This document shows positions 1 to 5,263 of a stretch of DNA of 7,791 nt, piece by piece. The notes under the pieces are model-generated. The model was not told where the DNA came from, did no database searches, and saw nothing but the letters and a program-made list of their open reading frames with translations. Location of the stretch: contig JAJFIG010000240.1 in NCBI GenBank assembly GCA_021775195.1, positions 1 to 7,791 on the forward strand, read 5' to 3'. The translations under genes and the position numbers were made by a program. The number at the start of each line of letters is the position of its first letter. Positions within the stretch are counted from its first letter, which is position 1. Source of the DNA: Rhodospirillales bacterium (GTDB lineage: Bacteria; Pseudomonadota; Alphaproteobacteria; Rhodospirillales; 2-02-FULL-58-16).

Positions 1-691
1 CGCGGCGGCCATGCTGGGCGGGCGCACCGGCTTCCCGGGCGACGTCAAGCCGCCCCACAATCCGGGCATGGTGATGACCGGCGCCGCCATGCTCTGGGTC
101 GGCTGGTTCGGCTTCAACGCCGGCAGTGCGCTGGCCGCCAACGGCGCCGCCGGCATGGCCATGACCGTGACCCACATCTCCGCCGCCGCCGCGTCCCTCA
201 CCTGGATGGCGGTGGAATGGGTCAAGTACGGCAAGCCCAGCCTGGTCGGCATCGTTACCGGCACCATCGCCGGGCTGGCGACCATCACCCCGGCGTCGGG
301 CTTCGTCGGTCCCATGGGCGGGCTGATCATCGGCGTCGTTTCCGGCTTTGTCTGTTTTGCCGCCGTGCAGCTGGTCAAGCAGCGCTGGAAGATCGACGAT
401 TCCCTCGACGTCCTCGCCGTCCACGGCGTTGGCGGCGCCACCGGAACGGTCCTCACCGCGTTCCTCGCCACCGGCGCCTTCGGCGGCCTCGGCCTGCCCG
501 AGGGAATGGGCGTCGGCGGCGCCCTTGGTGTCCAGGTTACCGGCGTCGTCGTCACCGCGGTGTGGTCGGGGGTGCTCAGTTGGATTATCCTCAAGATCGT
601 CGACGCCACCGTCGGCCTGCGGGTCAGCGACGAGGACGAATTCGAGGGCCTCGACATCACCACCCACGGCGAACGCGGCTACGAGATCTGA
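1..691 (+). CDS. amtB: Ammonium transporter, AmtB/Amt family (5' truncated by window edge)
   Basis: This is the C-terminal part of an Amt/MEP/Rh channel that conducts ammonium or ammonia across the inner membrane. The reading frame is open from the window edge, so the first visible ATG (11) is not the true start; about 180 N-terminal residues, including the first pore histidine, lie outside. Counting from that ATG, visible family hallmarks are WVGWFGFNAGSALAAN (about 29-44), the GKPSLVG and TPASGFVGP blocks (about 74-102), the second pore histidine at residue 138 in VHGVGGATG, and the tail GLRVSDEDEFEGLD...HGE, the cytosolic segment that couples the channel to PII proteins. Several hydrophobic membrane spans are present. 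The stop (689-691) lies 16 bases before glnK, so the two are almost certainly co-transcribed. Family assignment is secure; substrate is from family knowledge. Confidence 0.96.
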   Translation, partial: AAAMLGGRTGFPGDVKPPHNPGMVMTGAAMLWVGWFGFNAGSALAANGAAGMAMTVTHISAAAASLTWMAVEWVKYGKPSLVGIVTGTIAGLATITPASGFVGPMGGLIIGVVSGFVCFAAVQLVKQRWKIDDSLDVLAVHGVGGATGTVLTAFLATGAFGGLGLPEGMGVGGALGVQVTGVVVTAVWSGVLSWIILKIVDATVGLRVSDEDEFEGLDITTHGERGYEI

Positions 692-693
692 CG

Positions 694-700
694 AAAGGAG
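694..700 (+). promoter_or_regulatory. Ribosome binding site of glnK
   Basis: AAAGGAG lies seven bases before the ATG at 708. It fixes the glnK start and excludes the longer in-frame extension that begins inside amtB. Confidence 0.8.
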
Positions 701-707
701 CCCTGCC

Positions 708-1046
708 ATGAAGATGGTTATGGCGATCATCAAGCCCTTCAAACTCGATCAGGTGCGCGAGGCCCTGACGCCCTTGGGCGTCGAGGGCATGACCGTCAGC
801 GAGGTCAAGGGCTTCGGGCGCCAGCGCGGGCAGACCGAGATCTACCGCGGCGCCGAGTACGAGGTCAGCTTCATGCCCAAGGTGAAGCTCGAGATCGTCC
901 TCTCCGAGGACATGGTCGAGCCCGTCATCGAGGCCATCCAGAAGACCGCCTTCACCGGCAAGATCGGCGACGGCAAGATCTTTCTCCTCGACGTCGGCGA
1001 GGCCGTCCGCATCCGCACCGAGGAAACCGGCGCCGACGCGCTTTAG
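708..1046 (+). CDS. glnK: PII nitrogen regulatory protein GlnK/GlnB
   Basis: This encodes a 112-residue trimeric PII signal protein, the standard family length. PII binds ATP/ADP and 2-oxoglutarate and reports nitrogen status. The T-loop is intact, with Tyr51 in YRGAEYEVSF, the residue normally uridylylated by GlnD. The N-terminal strand MKMVMAIIKPFKLDQVREAL, Gln39 in GFGRQRGQ, and the B-loop TGKIGDGKIFLLDV (83-96) with Lys90 are all canonical, as is the C-terminal RIRTEETG. It sits directly downstream of amtB, so its likely job is to plug the transporter when nitrogen is plentiful. The usual order in proteobacteria is glnK then amtB; here it is reversed. GlnB and GlnK paralogues are hard to separate by sequence, so the symbol rests on the amtB linkage. 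The TAG stop overlaps the stop codon of the convergent antitoxin gene. Confidence 0.95.
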   Translation: MKMVMAIIKPFKLDQVREALTPLGVEGMTVSEVKGFGRQRGQTEIYRGAEYEVSFMPKVKLEIVLSEDMVEPVIEAIQKTAFTGKIGDGKIFLLDVGEAVRIRTEETGADAL

Positions 1047-1237
1047 CTTCGACGGGCGGCGGCCATCAGGGCGGGGGTCGGCTCGGGCGGGTTCTCCAGC
1101 AGTTCCAGCACGCGCGCGGTATCCCGCTCACTGAGCACGATTCGCTCGTAGGCGGCAGCCTTCGCCAGGAGCCGTTTCTCTTCCTTGGTCGCCCTTAACT
1201 CGATCCTGTCGTCGCGGGGCGCACGGGTCGCCGCCAT
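1043..1237 (-). CDS. Miniature DUF1778/TacA-type antitoxin with internal deletion, no toxin gene
   Basis: A 64-residue protein is read from the ATG at 1237, which has GGAGG five bases upstream (complement of 1243-1247); the longer frame to 1333 lacks support and would run through the operator. Residues about 8-28 (DDRIELRATKEEKRLLAKAAA) match the start of DUF1778 antitoxins: the DNA-contacting strand and first helix of the ribbon-helix-helix. Residues about 30-57 (ERIVLSERD...LLENPPEPTPAL) match the C-terminal tail that wraps the GNAT acetyltransferase toxin TacT. Full-length relatives are roughly 85-100 residues and carry about 30 residues between these parts, including the second helix of the fold; here they are missing in frame. 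A tacT gene would normally follow; instead glnK converges on it with overlapping stop codons. It may be a remnant or a functional anti-toxin peptide. Family recognition is from remembered motifs. Confidence 0.7.
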   Translation of the reverse strand: MAATRAPRDDRIELRATKEEKRLLAKAAAYERIVLSERDTARVLELLENPPEPTPALMAAARRS

Positions 1238-1259
1238 GACGGCCTCCAGCCTGCTTTCG

Positions 1260-1288
1260 ATTACGTACGGACTATATCTGTACGTAAT
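1260..1288. promoter_or_regulatory. 9-bp inverted-repeat operator over the antitoxin promoter
   Basis: ATTACGTAC (1260-1268) and its exact reverse complement GTACGTAAT (1280-1288) flank an 11-base spacer. Reading the minus strand, a plausible -10 element TATAGT (complement of 1271-1276) lies in the spacer, 33 bases ahead of the antitoxin ATG; no good -35 is seen. A palindrome straddling the promoter is the standard arrangement for autorepressed type II toxin-antitoxin operons. It marks the last recognisable host-like element before the AT-rich stretch. Confidence 0.65.
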
Positions 1289-1518
1289 GCTGTTGGTCGA
1301 GGCTGGGAAGTCCGTGCTTGGTGCTGACAACAAAAACGTGTAATTCTTTTGGCGACACGTCCGAACCGATATACTGTTCCTGGTTAAGATTTTTCAACGG
1401 CCTGTCGGAGTTACTCAATGAGGACCCCGTATCAAAGGTCCGGAGCGTGCCCAGCCGTGAATACGGTCATATCTCTGGAATTCCACAGAGTTTTGGAACC
1501 CATGACGAGGTTTAAGTA
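1289..1518. other. Intergenic region with a weak candidate promoter
   Basis: No convincing gene is visible here. A 65-codon frame opening with TTG at 1318 has no recognisable motif and overlaps nothing conserved, so I leave it out. A possible sigma-70 promoter reading towards the DUF2927-like gene is TTGGCG (1349-1354) and TATACT (1370-1375) with a short 15-base spacer. Base composition moves from GC-rich to mixed across this stretch, which marks the left boundary zone of the first AT-rich island. Confidence 0.35.
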
Positions 1519-2328
1519 ATGACCTATTTGTGGATGCGGCCTCTTTTTTGTTATTTTACATTCGTGATCGTGATCGGCATTCCGTACGAATCAAGTGCAA
1601 AAGAACTAACAAGCGAGGACAAAAAAATATTGACCCATTTCGAGGAAATGGCTGTGAGTGTTTCACGCTTTGCCTATCGGGAACTATCCCCGTTTATATG
1701 TTGCGGGAAAAATAAAATTGAAGAAAAGGAGGGAGTTATTACGAAGTGGCGGAAACCTATCTGATACAAGATTGATTTCGGCCTAAGGAAACACCACAAG
1801 AATTTTTTTGAAAAACAATTACAACATATTAGAGATTATACGAATCACGATATAAAAGAGGCAACACAAAATGAATACAACGTGATTGTTTCAGGATATT
1901 CCAAATGGTTGAATATTGTAAGCGTTGATGATGAGAAACTACTTTCTGAATTTCGAAAACTCGGATTTCGAGGTAAGAAAGAATTGGGAGAAAAACTTGA
2001 TTTCATTAAAAAAAGCAAGACGGGATGCCTTCGAATTTCACGCGGTGACAATTTCGAATTGGCCGCCGCGATGATCGTAATCAACTCGTCAAAAAGCGAT
2101 CGGTTTGCGATTAAATGCCTAATTTCCTCGTTTGTGCAAATATTAGGGGCGGCAGGGACGGTAACAACACATTACTCAATATTGAGGGTGAAAAAGTCGC
2201 ATAGTGGATTGACCGGTTTAGATTTGTTGGCATTGAAGGTGTTGTATGACCCTAGGATTCTTCCAGGGGACACCAGGAATGACGCAATGCGCAAAGCAAG
2301 ACAAATACTGATGGAGAAAACTAAATAA
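1519..2328 (+). pseudogene. DUF2927-like secreted protein gene interrupted by one in-frame TGA
   Basis: The frame from ATG 1519 to TAA 2326-2328 is open for 269 sense positions except for a TGA at 1762-1764 (codon 82). GAGG at 1507-1510 is a fair ribosome site. Residues 1-27 form a signal peptide (hydrophobic FCYFTFVIVIGI, then SSAKE). The part before the stop ends ITKWRKPI; the reading after it continues YKIDFG without a frame change, as expected in DUF2927, where a KW..P segment leads into a beta strand. The C-terminal third carries the family pattern: a cysteine-led helix (KCLISSFVQILGA), then LTGLDLLALKVLYDPRILPG and a final helix. The molecular function of DUF2927 is unknown. CGA to TGA is the simplest origin of the stop. 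A downstream GTG (1882) could start a 148-residue fragment without a signal peptide. It is AT-rich, unlike its neighbours, and so probably acquired. Confidence 0.68.
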
Positions 2329-2552
2329 CCTGGGTCGGTGGGACCAAGCGGTTGTGGCAATTCCAGCGCAATTCTTGGGACACCATTTGATTGCCGCCCG
2401 TCGCCGCCCACCTCAGTGCCCGCCCCCCCCGCCCCTCTACACGCCTCCCTCGCAATCATGCTATGCTTACCCACGCCCGCGGTTCGCGCGCCGGCGGGCA
2501 TTCCAAACACCAAAAGGCCCAGCACGTCTTTCGCCCTGGGGAGGAACCAGCC
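2329..2552. other. Intergenic region upstream of the MmgE/PrpD operon
   Basis: The sequence passes from AT-rich island to GC-rich host DNA between about 2330 and 2400. It includes a C8 tract (2423-2430) in a C-rich run, which could be prone to slippage. TATGCT (2462-2467) is a possible -10 element without a good -35. Because the operon's first gene starts at 2553, its promoter probably lies in this stretch, but I cannot place it firmly. No terminator hairpin with a T-run is visible after 2328. Confidence 0.3.
2540..2544 (+). promoter_or_regulatory. Ribosome binding site deciding the MmgE/PrpD start
   Basis: GGAGG lies eight bases before ATG 2553. It supports that start over the upstream in-frame extension, which is proline/arginine-rich and has no family similarity. 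Confidence 0.8.
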
Positions 2553-3947
2553 ATGACCGACGTATCCCAAACCCTTGCGGCCTTCGCCGCCGATCTCACC
2601 TACGACGACATCCCGGCCGAGGTCGTCGAGCGCACCAAGCTGCTCATGCTCGACGTCACCGGCATCATGGTCCGCGCCCGCCACGACGCCGAATCGACGC
2701 CCAGCCTGATCGCCGCGGTGAAGAAGCTGGGCCTTGCCGGCGGTTCCTGTTCGGTGGCCGGCGACGGCGGAGGCTATGCCCCGCCGGCGGCCGCCCTGGT
2801 CAACGGCACCCTCGCCCATTCCCTGGATTTCGACGACACCCACGCCGAGGCTTCGCTCCATTCGTCGGCCCCCATCGTCCCGGCGGCGGTGGCGGCGGCG
2901 GAGATGGTCAACGCCTCGGGCCGCGACCTGATCGCCGCCGTGGTCGCCGGCTACGAGATCCAGATCCGCCTCTCCATTGCCCTGGTTCCCCGCGAGCACT
3001 ACGACCGCGGTTTCCATCCCACCGCCACCTGCGGCGTCTTCGCCGCCGCGGCGGCCGCCGCCAAGCTCTTCGGCCTCGGCACCGAGGGTATCCAGAGCGC
3101 CTTCGGCCTCGCCCTGTCGCAGTCGGCGGGCACCATGCAGTTCCTCGCCGACGGCTCCTGGACCAAGCGCTCCCACGTCGGCCAGGCGGCCCAGAACGGC
3201 CTCATCTGCGCCGCCATGGCGGCCGAGGGCTACAAGGGCCCCGACGATGCCTGTGAGGGCCGCTGGGGCTTCTTCCAGGCCTACGCCCCCAACCCGGACC
3301 CGGCCAAGGCCACCGCCGGCCTGGGCGAGACCTGGGAAACCCTGCGCCTGGCGGTCAAGCCCTATCCGTCGTGCCGCTACAGCCACGCGCCGCTGGACGC
3401 CATCATCCAGCTTCGCGAAGAACACGCCATCGACCCGGCGGATGTCGAGGGCATCGAGGTCGGCCTCGCCAAGACCGGCTGGCAGCTCATCGGCAACCCC
3501 GACGAGAACAAGCACAATCCCGAAAGCATTGTCGACGGCCAGTTCTCCATGCCGTTCTGCGCCGCCATCGCCATGCGCGAGGGCAGCTTCGGCTGGGACG
3601 ACTACAAAACCCACTTGGGCGACCCGGACACCCTGGCGCTGTGCCGCAAGATCGAGACCGTCGTCGATCCCCGCGCCGAGGCCGAGTTCCCCCGCAACAT
3701 GGCCGGCGTGGTCCGCATCCGCACCGCCTCGGGCGATGAATACGAGAGGATGATCACCGAGCCCAAGGGCGAGCCCGGTAACTTCATGAGCGAGGACGAG
3801 TTCCGCGCCAAGTTCGATGGCCTGTGCGCGCCCTACCTCGCCGGCGACGGCACCGACAGGCTGGCCGCCGCCATCCTCTCCCTCGAAGAGGCCAATTCCG
3901 TGCGCTCGGTGATGGCCCTGTCCCAGCCTGCCCAGGCGGCGGAGTAG
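2553..3947 (+). CDS. MmgE/PrpD family protein
   Basis: This 464-residue protein has the usual length for the MmgE/PrpD fold, which includes 2-methylcitrate dehydratase, cis-aconitate decarboxylase and iminodisuccinate epimerase. These cytosolic enzymes act on free tri- or dicarboxylates. Visible hallmarks are NGTLAHSLDFDDTHAEASLHSS (84-105, acidic and histidine active-site block), GFHPTATCG (153-161), LADGSWTKRSHVGQAAQNG (198-216, with Lys205 and His208) and VKPYPSCRYSHAPLDA (268-283, with Lys269). The aspartates, His103, His155, Lys205 and Lys269 correspond to positions I recall as catalytic in cis-aconitate decarboxylases, so the enzyme looks active. It is the first gene of the module; the MaoC gene follows after 5 bases and its ribosome site overlaps this gene's end. 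Paralogue identity (dehydratase, decarboxylase or other) cannot be decided by eye. Confidence 0.92.
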   Translation: MTDVSQTLAAFAADLTYDDIPAEVVERTKLLMLDVTGIMVRARHDAESTPSLIAAVKKLGLAGGSCSVAGDGGGYAPPAAALVNGTLAHSLDFDDTHAEASLHSSAPIVPAAVAAAEMVNASGRDLIAAVVAGYEIQIRLSIALVPREHYDRGFHPTATCGVFAAAAAAAKLFGLGTEGIQSAFGLALSQSAGTMQFLADGSWTKRSHVGQAAQNGLICAAMAAEGYKGPDDACEGRWGFFQAYAPNPDPAKATAGLGETWETLRLAVKPYPSCRYSHAPLDAIIQLREEHAIDPADVEGIEVGLAKTGWQLIGNPDENKHNPESIVDGQFSMPFCAAIAMREGSFGWDDYKTHLGDPDTLALCRKIETVVDPRAEAEFPRNMAGVVRIRTASGDEYERMITEPKGEPGNFMSEDEFRAKFDGLCAPYLAGDGTDRLAAAILSLEEANSVRSVMALSQPAQAAE

Positions 3948-3952
3948 GGCCC

Positions 3953-4471
3953 ATGACCGTCGTGCGCAAGGAGGTCGGGCCCAACCGCTACCGGGAATCC
4001 TTTGGCCGCTATCTCGAGGACTTCGCCGTCGGCGACGTCTACGAGCACCGCCCGGGGCGCACCATCAGCGAGACCGACAACACCTGGTTCACCCTCCTGA
4101 CCATGAACCAGCACCCCCTCCACTTCGACGCCGAGTACGCCGCCAAGAGCGAGTTCGGCAAACCCCTGGTCAACAGCTGCCTGACGCTGTCCATGGTCGC
4201 CGGCATGAGCGTCAGCGACATCAGCCAGAAGACCGTCGCCAATCTCGGCTGGGACAAGATCAAACTCACCGCCCCGGTCTTCGCCGGCGATACCATCTAC
4301 GCCGAGTCCGAGGTCCTGGCGGTGCGCGAATCCAAGTCCCGCCCGACCCAGGGCATCGTCACCGTCAAGACCACCGGCAAGAAGGCCGACGGCACCGTCT
4401 TCATGAGCTACGAGCGCTCCATGCTGATCCCCAAGCGCGGCCACGCCATCGACGATCTGGCGGACTACTGA
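3953..4471 (+). CDS. MaoC-family acyl-CoA hydratase (itaconyl/mesaconyl-CoA hydratase-like)
   Basis: A 172-residue single hot-dog protein starts at ATG 3953, with GGAG (3941-3944) eight bases upstream inside the end of the MmgE/PrpD gene. MaoC proteins reversibly hydrate 2-enoyl-CoA esters. The N-terminal RYLEDFAVGDVYEHRPGRTI (19-38) and the segment TLLTMNQHPLHFDAEYA (47-63) place it in the family. In the classical hydratase-2 motif GDxNPxH the catalytic pair is Asp and His; here the matching positions read Asn52 and His57, with His54 in place of the motif Asn. This variant is, as I recall, typical of the itaconyl-CoA and mesaconyl-CoA hydratase branch rather than of (R)-enoyl-CoA hydratases, but some such proteins have untested function. 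The next gene was probably coupled through ACC-ATG directly after its stop. Confidence 0.88.
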   Translation: MTVVRKEVGPNRYRESFGRYLEDFAVGDVYEHRPGRTISETDNTWFTLLTMNQHPLHFDAEYAAKSEFGKPLVNSCLTLSMVAGMSVSDISQKTVANLGWDKIKLTAPVFAGDTIYAESEVLAVRESKSRPTQGIVTVKTTGKKADGTVFMSYERSMLIPKRGHAIDDLADY

Positions 4472-4473
4472 CC

Positions 4474-4515
4474 ATGGCTGTCGAAGAGCATCGGTATTTC
4501 AAGAAGAAATGTTGA
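4474..4515 (+). pseudogene. Orphaned start of the next operon gene (likely old acyl-CoA dehydrogenase 5' end)
   Basis: Two bases after the MaoC stop an ATG opens MAVEEHR, followed by AT-rich codons and a TGA at 4513-4515. The junction TGACCATGG closely resembles TGAACCATGG at the end of the CoA-transferase gene, so this looks like a native, translationally coupled start. The real downstream gene, acyl-CoA dehydrogenase, now begins 789 bases later with MATEV. I infer that the AT-rich block entered the first codons of that gene and left this stub. The first seven codons are too few for similarity proof. Confidence 0.45.
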
Positions 4516-4568
4516 TGGACTAATAGGTGTGGAGGACAGCATCCAAGTAGATTAATATACCAATCAAT

Positions 4569-4583
4569 TGAGAATGATTCTCA
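4569..4583. promoter_or_regulatory. Fur-box-like 7-1-7 palindrome
   Basis: TGAGAATGATTCTCA is a perfect 7-1-7 palindrome and differs from the Fur core TGATAATNATTATCA at only one base per half-site. It lies 48 bases before the ATG at 4632. A possible promoter follows immediately: TGTGAA (4584-4589), 17 bases, TATACG (4607-4612). Binding there would block the promoter when iron is plentiful. The match to the motif is seen; regulation is inferred. Confidence 0.6.
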
Positions 4584-4631
4584 TGTGAATCTTAAACGCT
4601 TCTTTGTATACGATTTTAGAGGGAATTATTG

Positions 4632-5213
4632 ATGGTCGATTATTTTCTCTCTTTAGATTGGGTGCAGTTGCTAAGAGAAATTAATTGGGCAGAGGTTGTT
4701 TTAACCTCGGCATTTTATGCAATTATACCGTTGTTATTATTGTTTTATAAAATAATCAAGGGATGGAGAAGCAATCTTTTCACAGAATATGTTGGTGATT
4801 ATTATTGTTATAATTACACATTTTATAGACACATCGAATCTCAAATAAGTGAAAAATATTTAAAAATAAAACTGAATATTTTCGGAAATCCTAAATTAAT
4901 ACTTAATGTGAAAGAAGAAATGAATTTGACATACAAAGGATATATGGAGGTAATGAAAAATAATATATATATGACTTTTCGTGGTAAAACTCATGAAGAA
5001 AAGGTGAATTTTATATTTCATGAGCCAATGACAAATAAATTTTCCGTATTATTTGGTATTTTCCTTGGGGTATCGGTCGATTACGAGCCTTATTCAGGAA
5101 AGATAATCGCGAGCAAAAAGAAGTTAGAACCCGAAGAAGCTGAAATTATTTTGGGAAAGTTGAATTATATTCTGATGCCAAGAGATACGTTAGATGGAAG
5201 CATCGGAGTTTAG
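4632..5213 (+). CDS. Membrane-anchored protein of unknown function
   Basis: A 193-residue protein begins at ATG 4632, with AGAGGG (4618-4623) eight bases upstream; a TTG one codon earlier is less likely. One hydrophobic span covers about residues 22-43 (VLTSAFYAIIPLLLLFYKII) and is followed by a basic stretch KGWRS, which predicts an N-out or short N-terminal segment with a cytosolic C-terminal domain by the positive-inside rule. The rest alternates polar and hydrophobic residues (YVGDYYCYNYTFY, YLKIKLNIF, NNIYMTFRG, KVNFIFHE) as in a compact beta-barrel, with a short C-terminal helix PEEAEIILGKL. I recognise no named family. The layout of membrane segment plus beta-barrel recalls effectors of CBASS defence such as Cap15, but there is no CD-NTase nearby and only one span. 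Codons are strongly AT-rich, unlike the flanking operon, so it was probably acquired. Confidence 0.8.
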   Translation: MVDYFLSLDWVQLLREINWAEVVLTSAFYAIIPLLLLFYKIIKGWRSNLFTEYVGDYYCYNYTFYRHIESQISEKYLKIKLNIFGNPKLILNVKEEMNLTYKGYMEVMKNNIYMTFRGKTHEEKVNFIFHEPMTNKFSVLFGIFLGVSVDYEPYSGKIIASKKKLEPEEAEIILGKLNYILMPRDTLDGSIGV

Positions 5214-5249
5214 GGAAAAGGCGGAGGTATATTTTCGTCGGAAATTGTG

Positions 5250-5263
5250 TTTAGAAATCTAAA
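5250..5263. repeat. 6-2-6 inverted repeat overlapping the acyl-CoA dehydrogenase start
   Basis: TTTAGA-AA-TCTAAA is a near-perfect palindrome whose last base is the A of the start codon. It resembles, but is one base shorter than, the Irr iron-control element TTTAGAA-N-TTCTAAA. In AT-rich DNA such short palindromes arise by chance, so function is uncertain. Confidence 0.3.

Noticed and set aside
1318..1515. A 65-codon plus-strand frame with a TTG start ahead of the DUF2927-like gene.
   Set aside because: No ribosome site, no recognisable motif and no coding-like pattern; treated as intergenic.
1762..1764. Selenocysteine insertion at the in-frame TGA.
   Set aside because: No selenoprotein family match, the expected residue is probably arginine, and I see no convincing stem-loop directly downstream in this AT-rich stretch.
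2338..2370. The peptide GPSGCGNS read from a GTG at 2338 looks like an ABC-transporter Walker A motif (GPSGCGKS).
   Set aside because: The lysine is replaced by asparagine, nothing upstream or downstream resembles an ATPase, and the frame turns into proline-rich noncoding sequence. Chance or an unrecognisable remnant.
2172..3614. A 480-codon open frame on the minus strand opposite the MmgE/PrpD gene.
   Set aside because: It is a glycine/alanine/arginine-rich shadow caused by GC-rich codons of the plus-strand gene, runs across the AT-rich island boundary, and has no domain.
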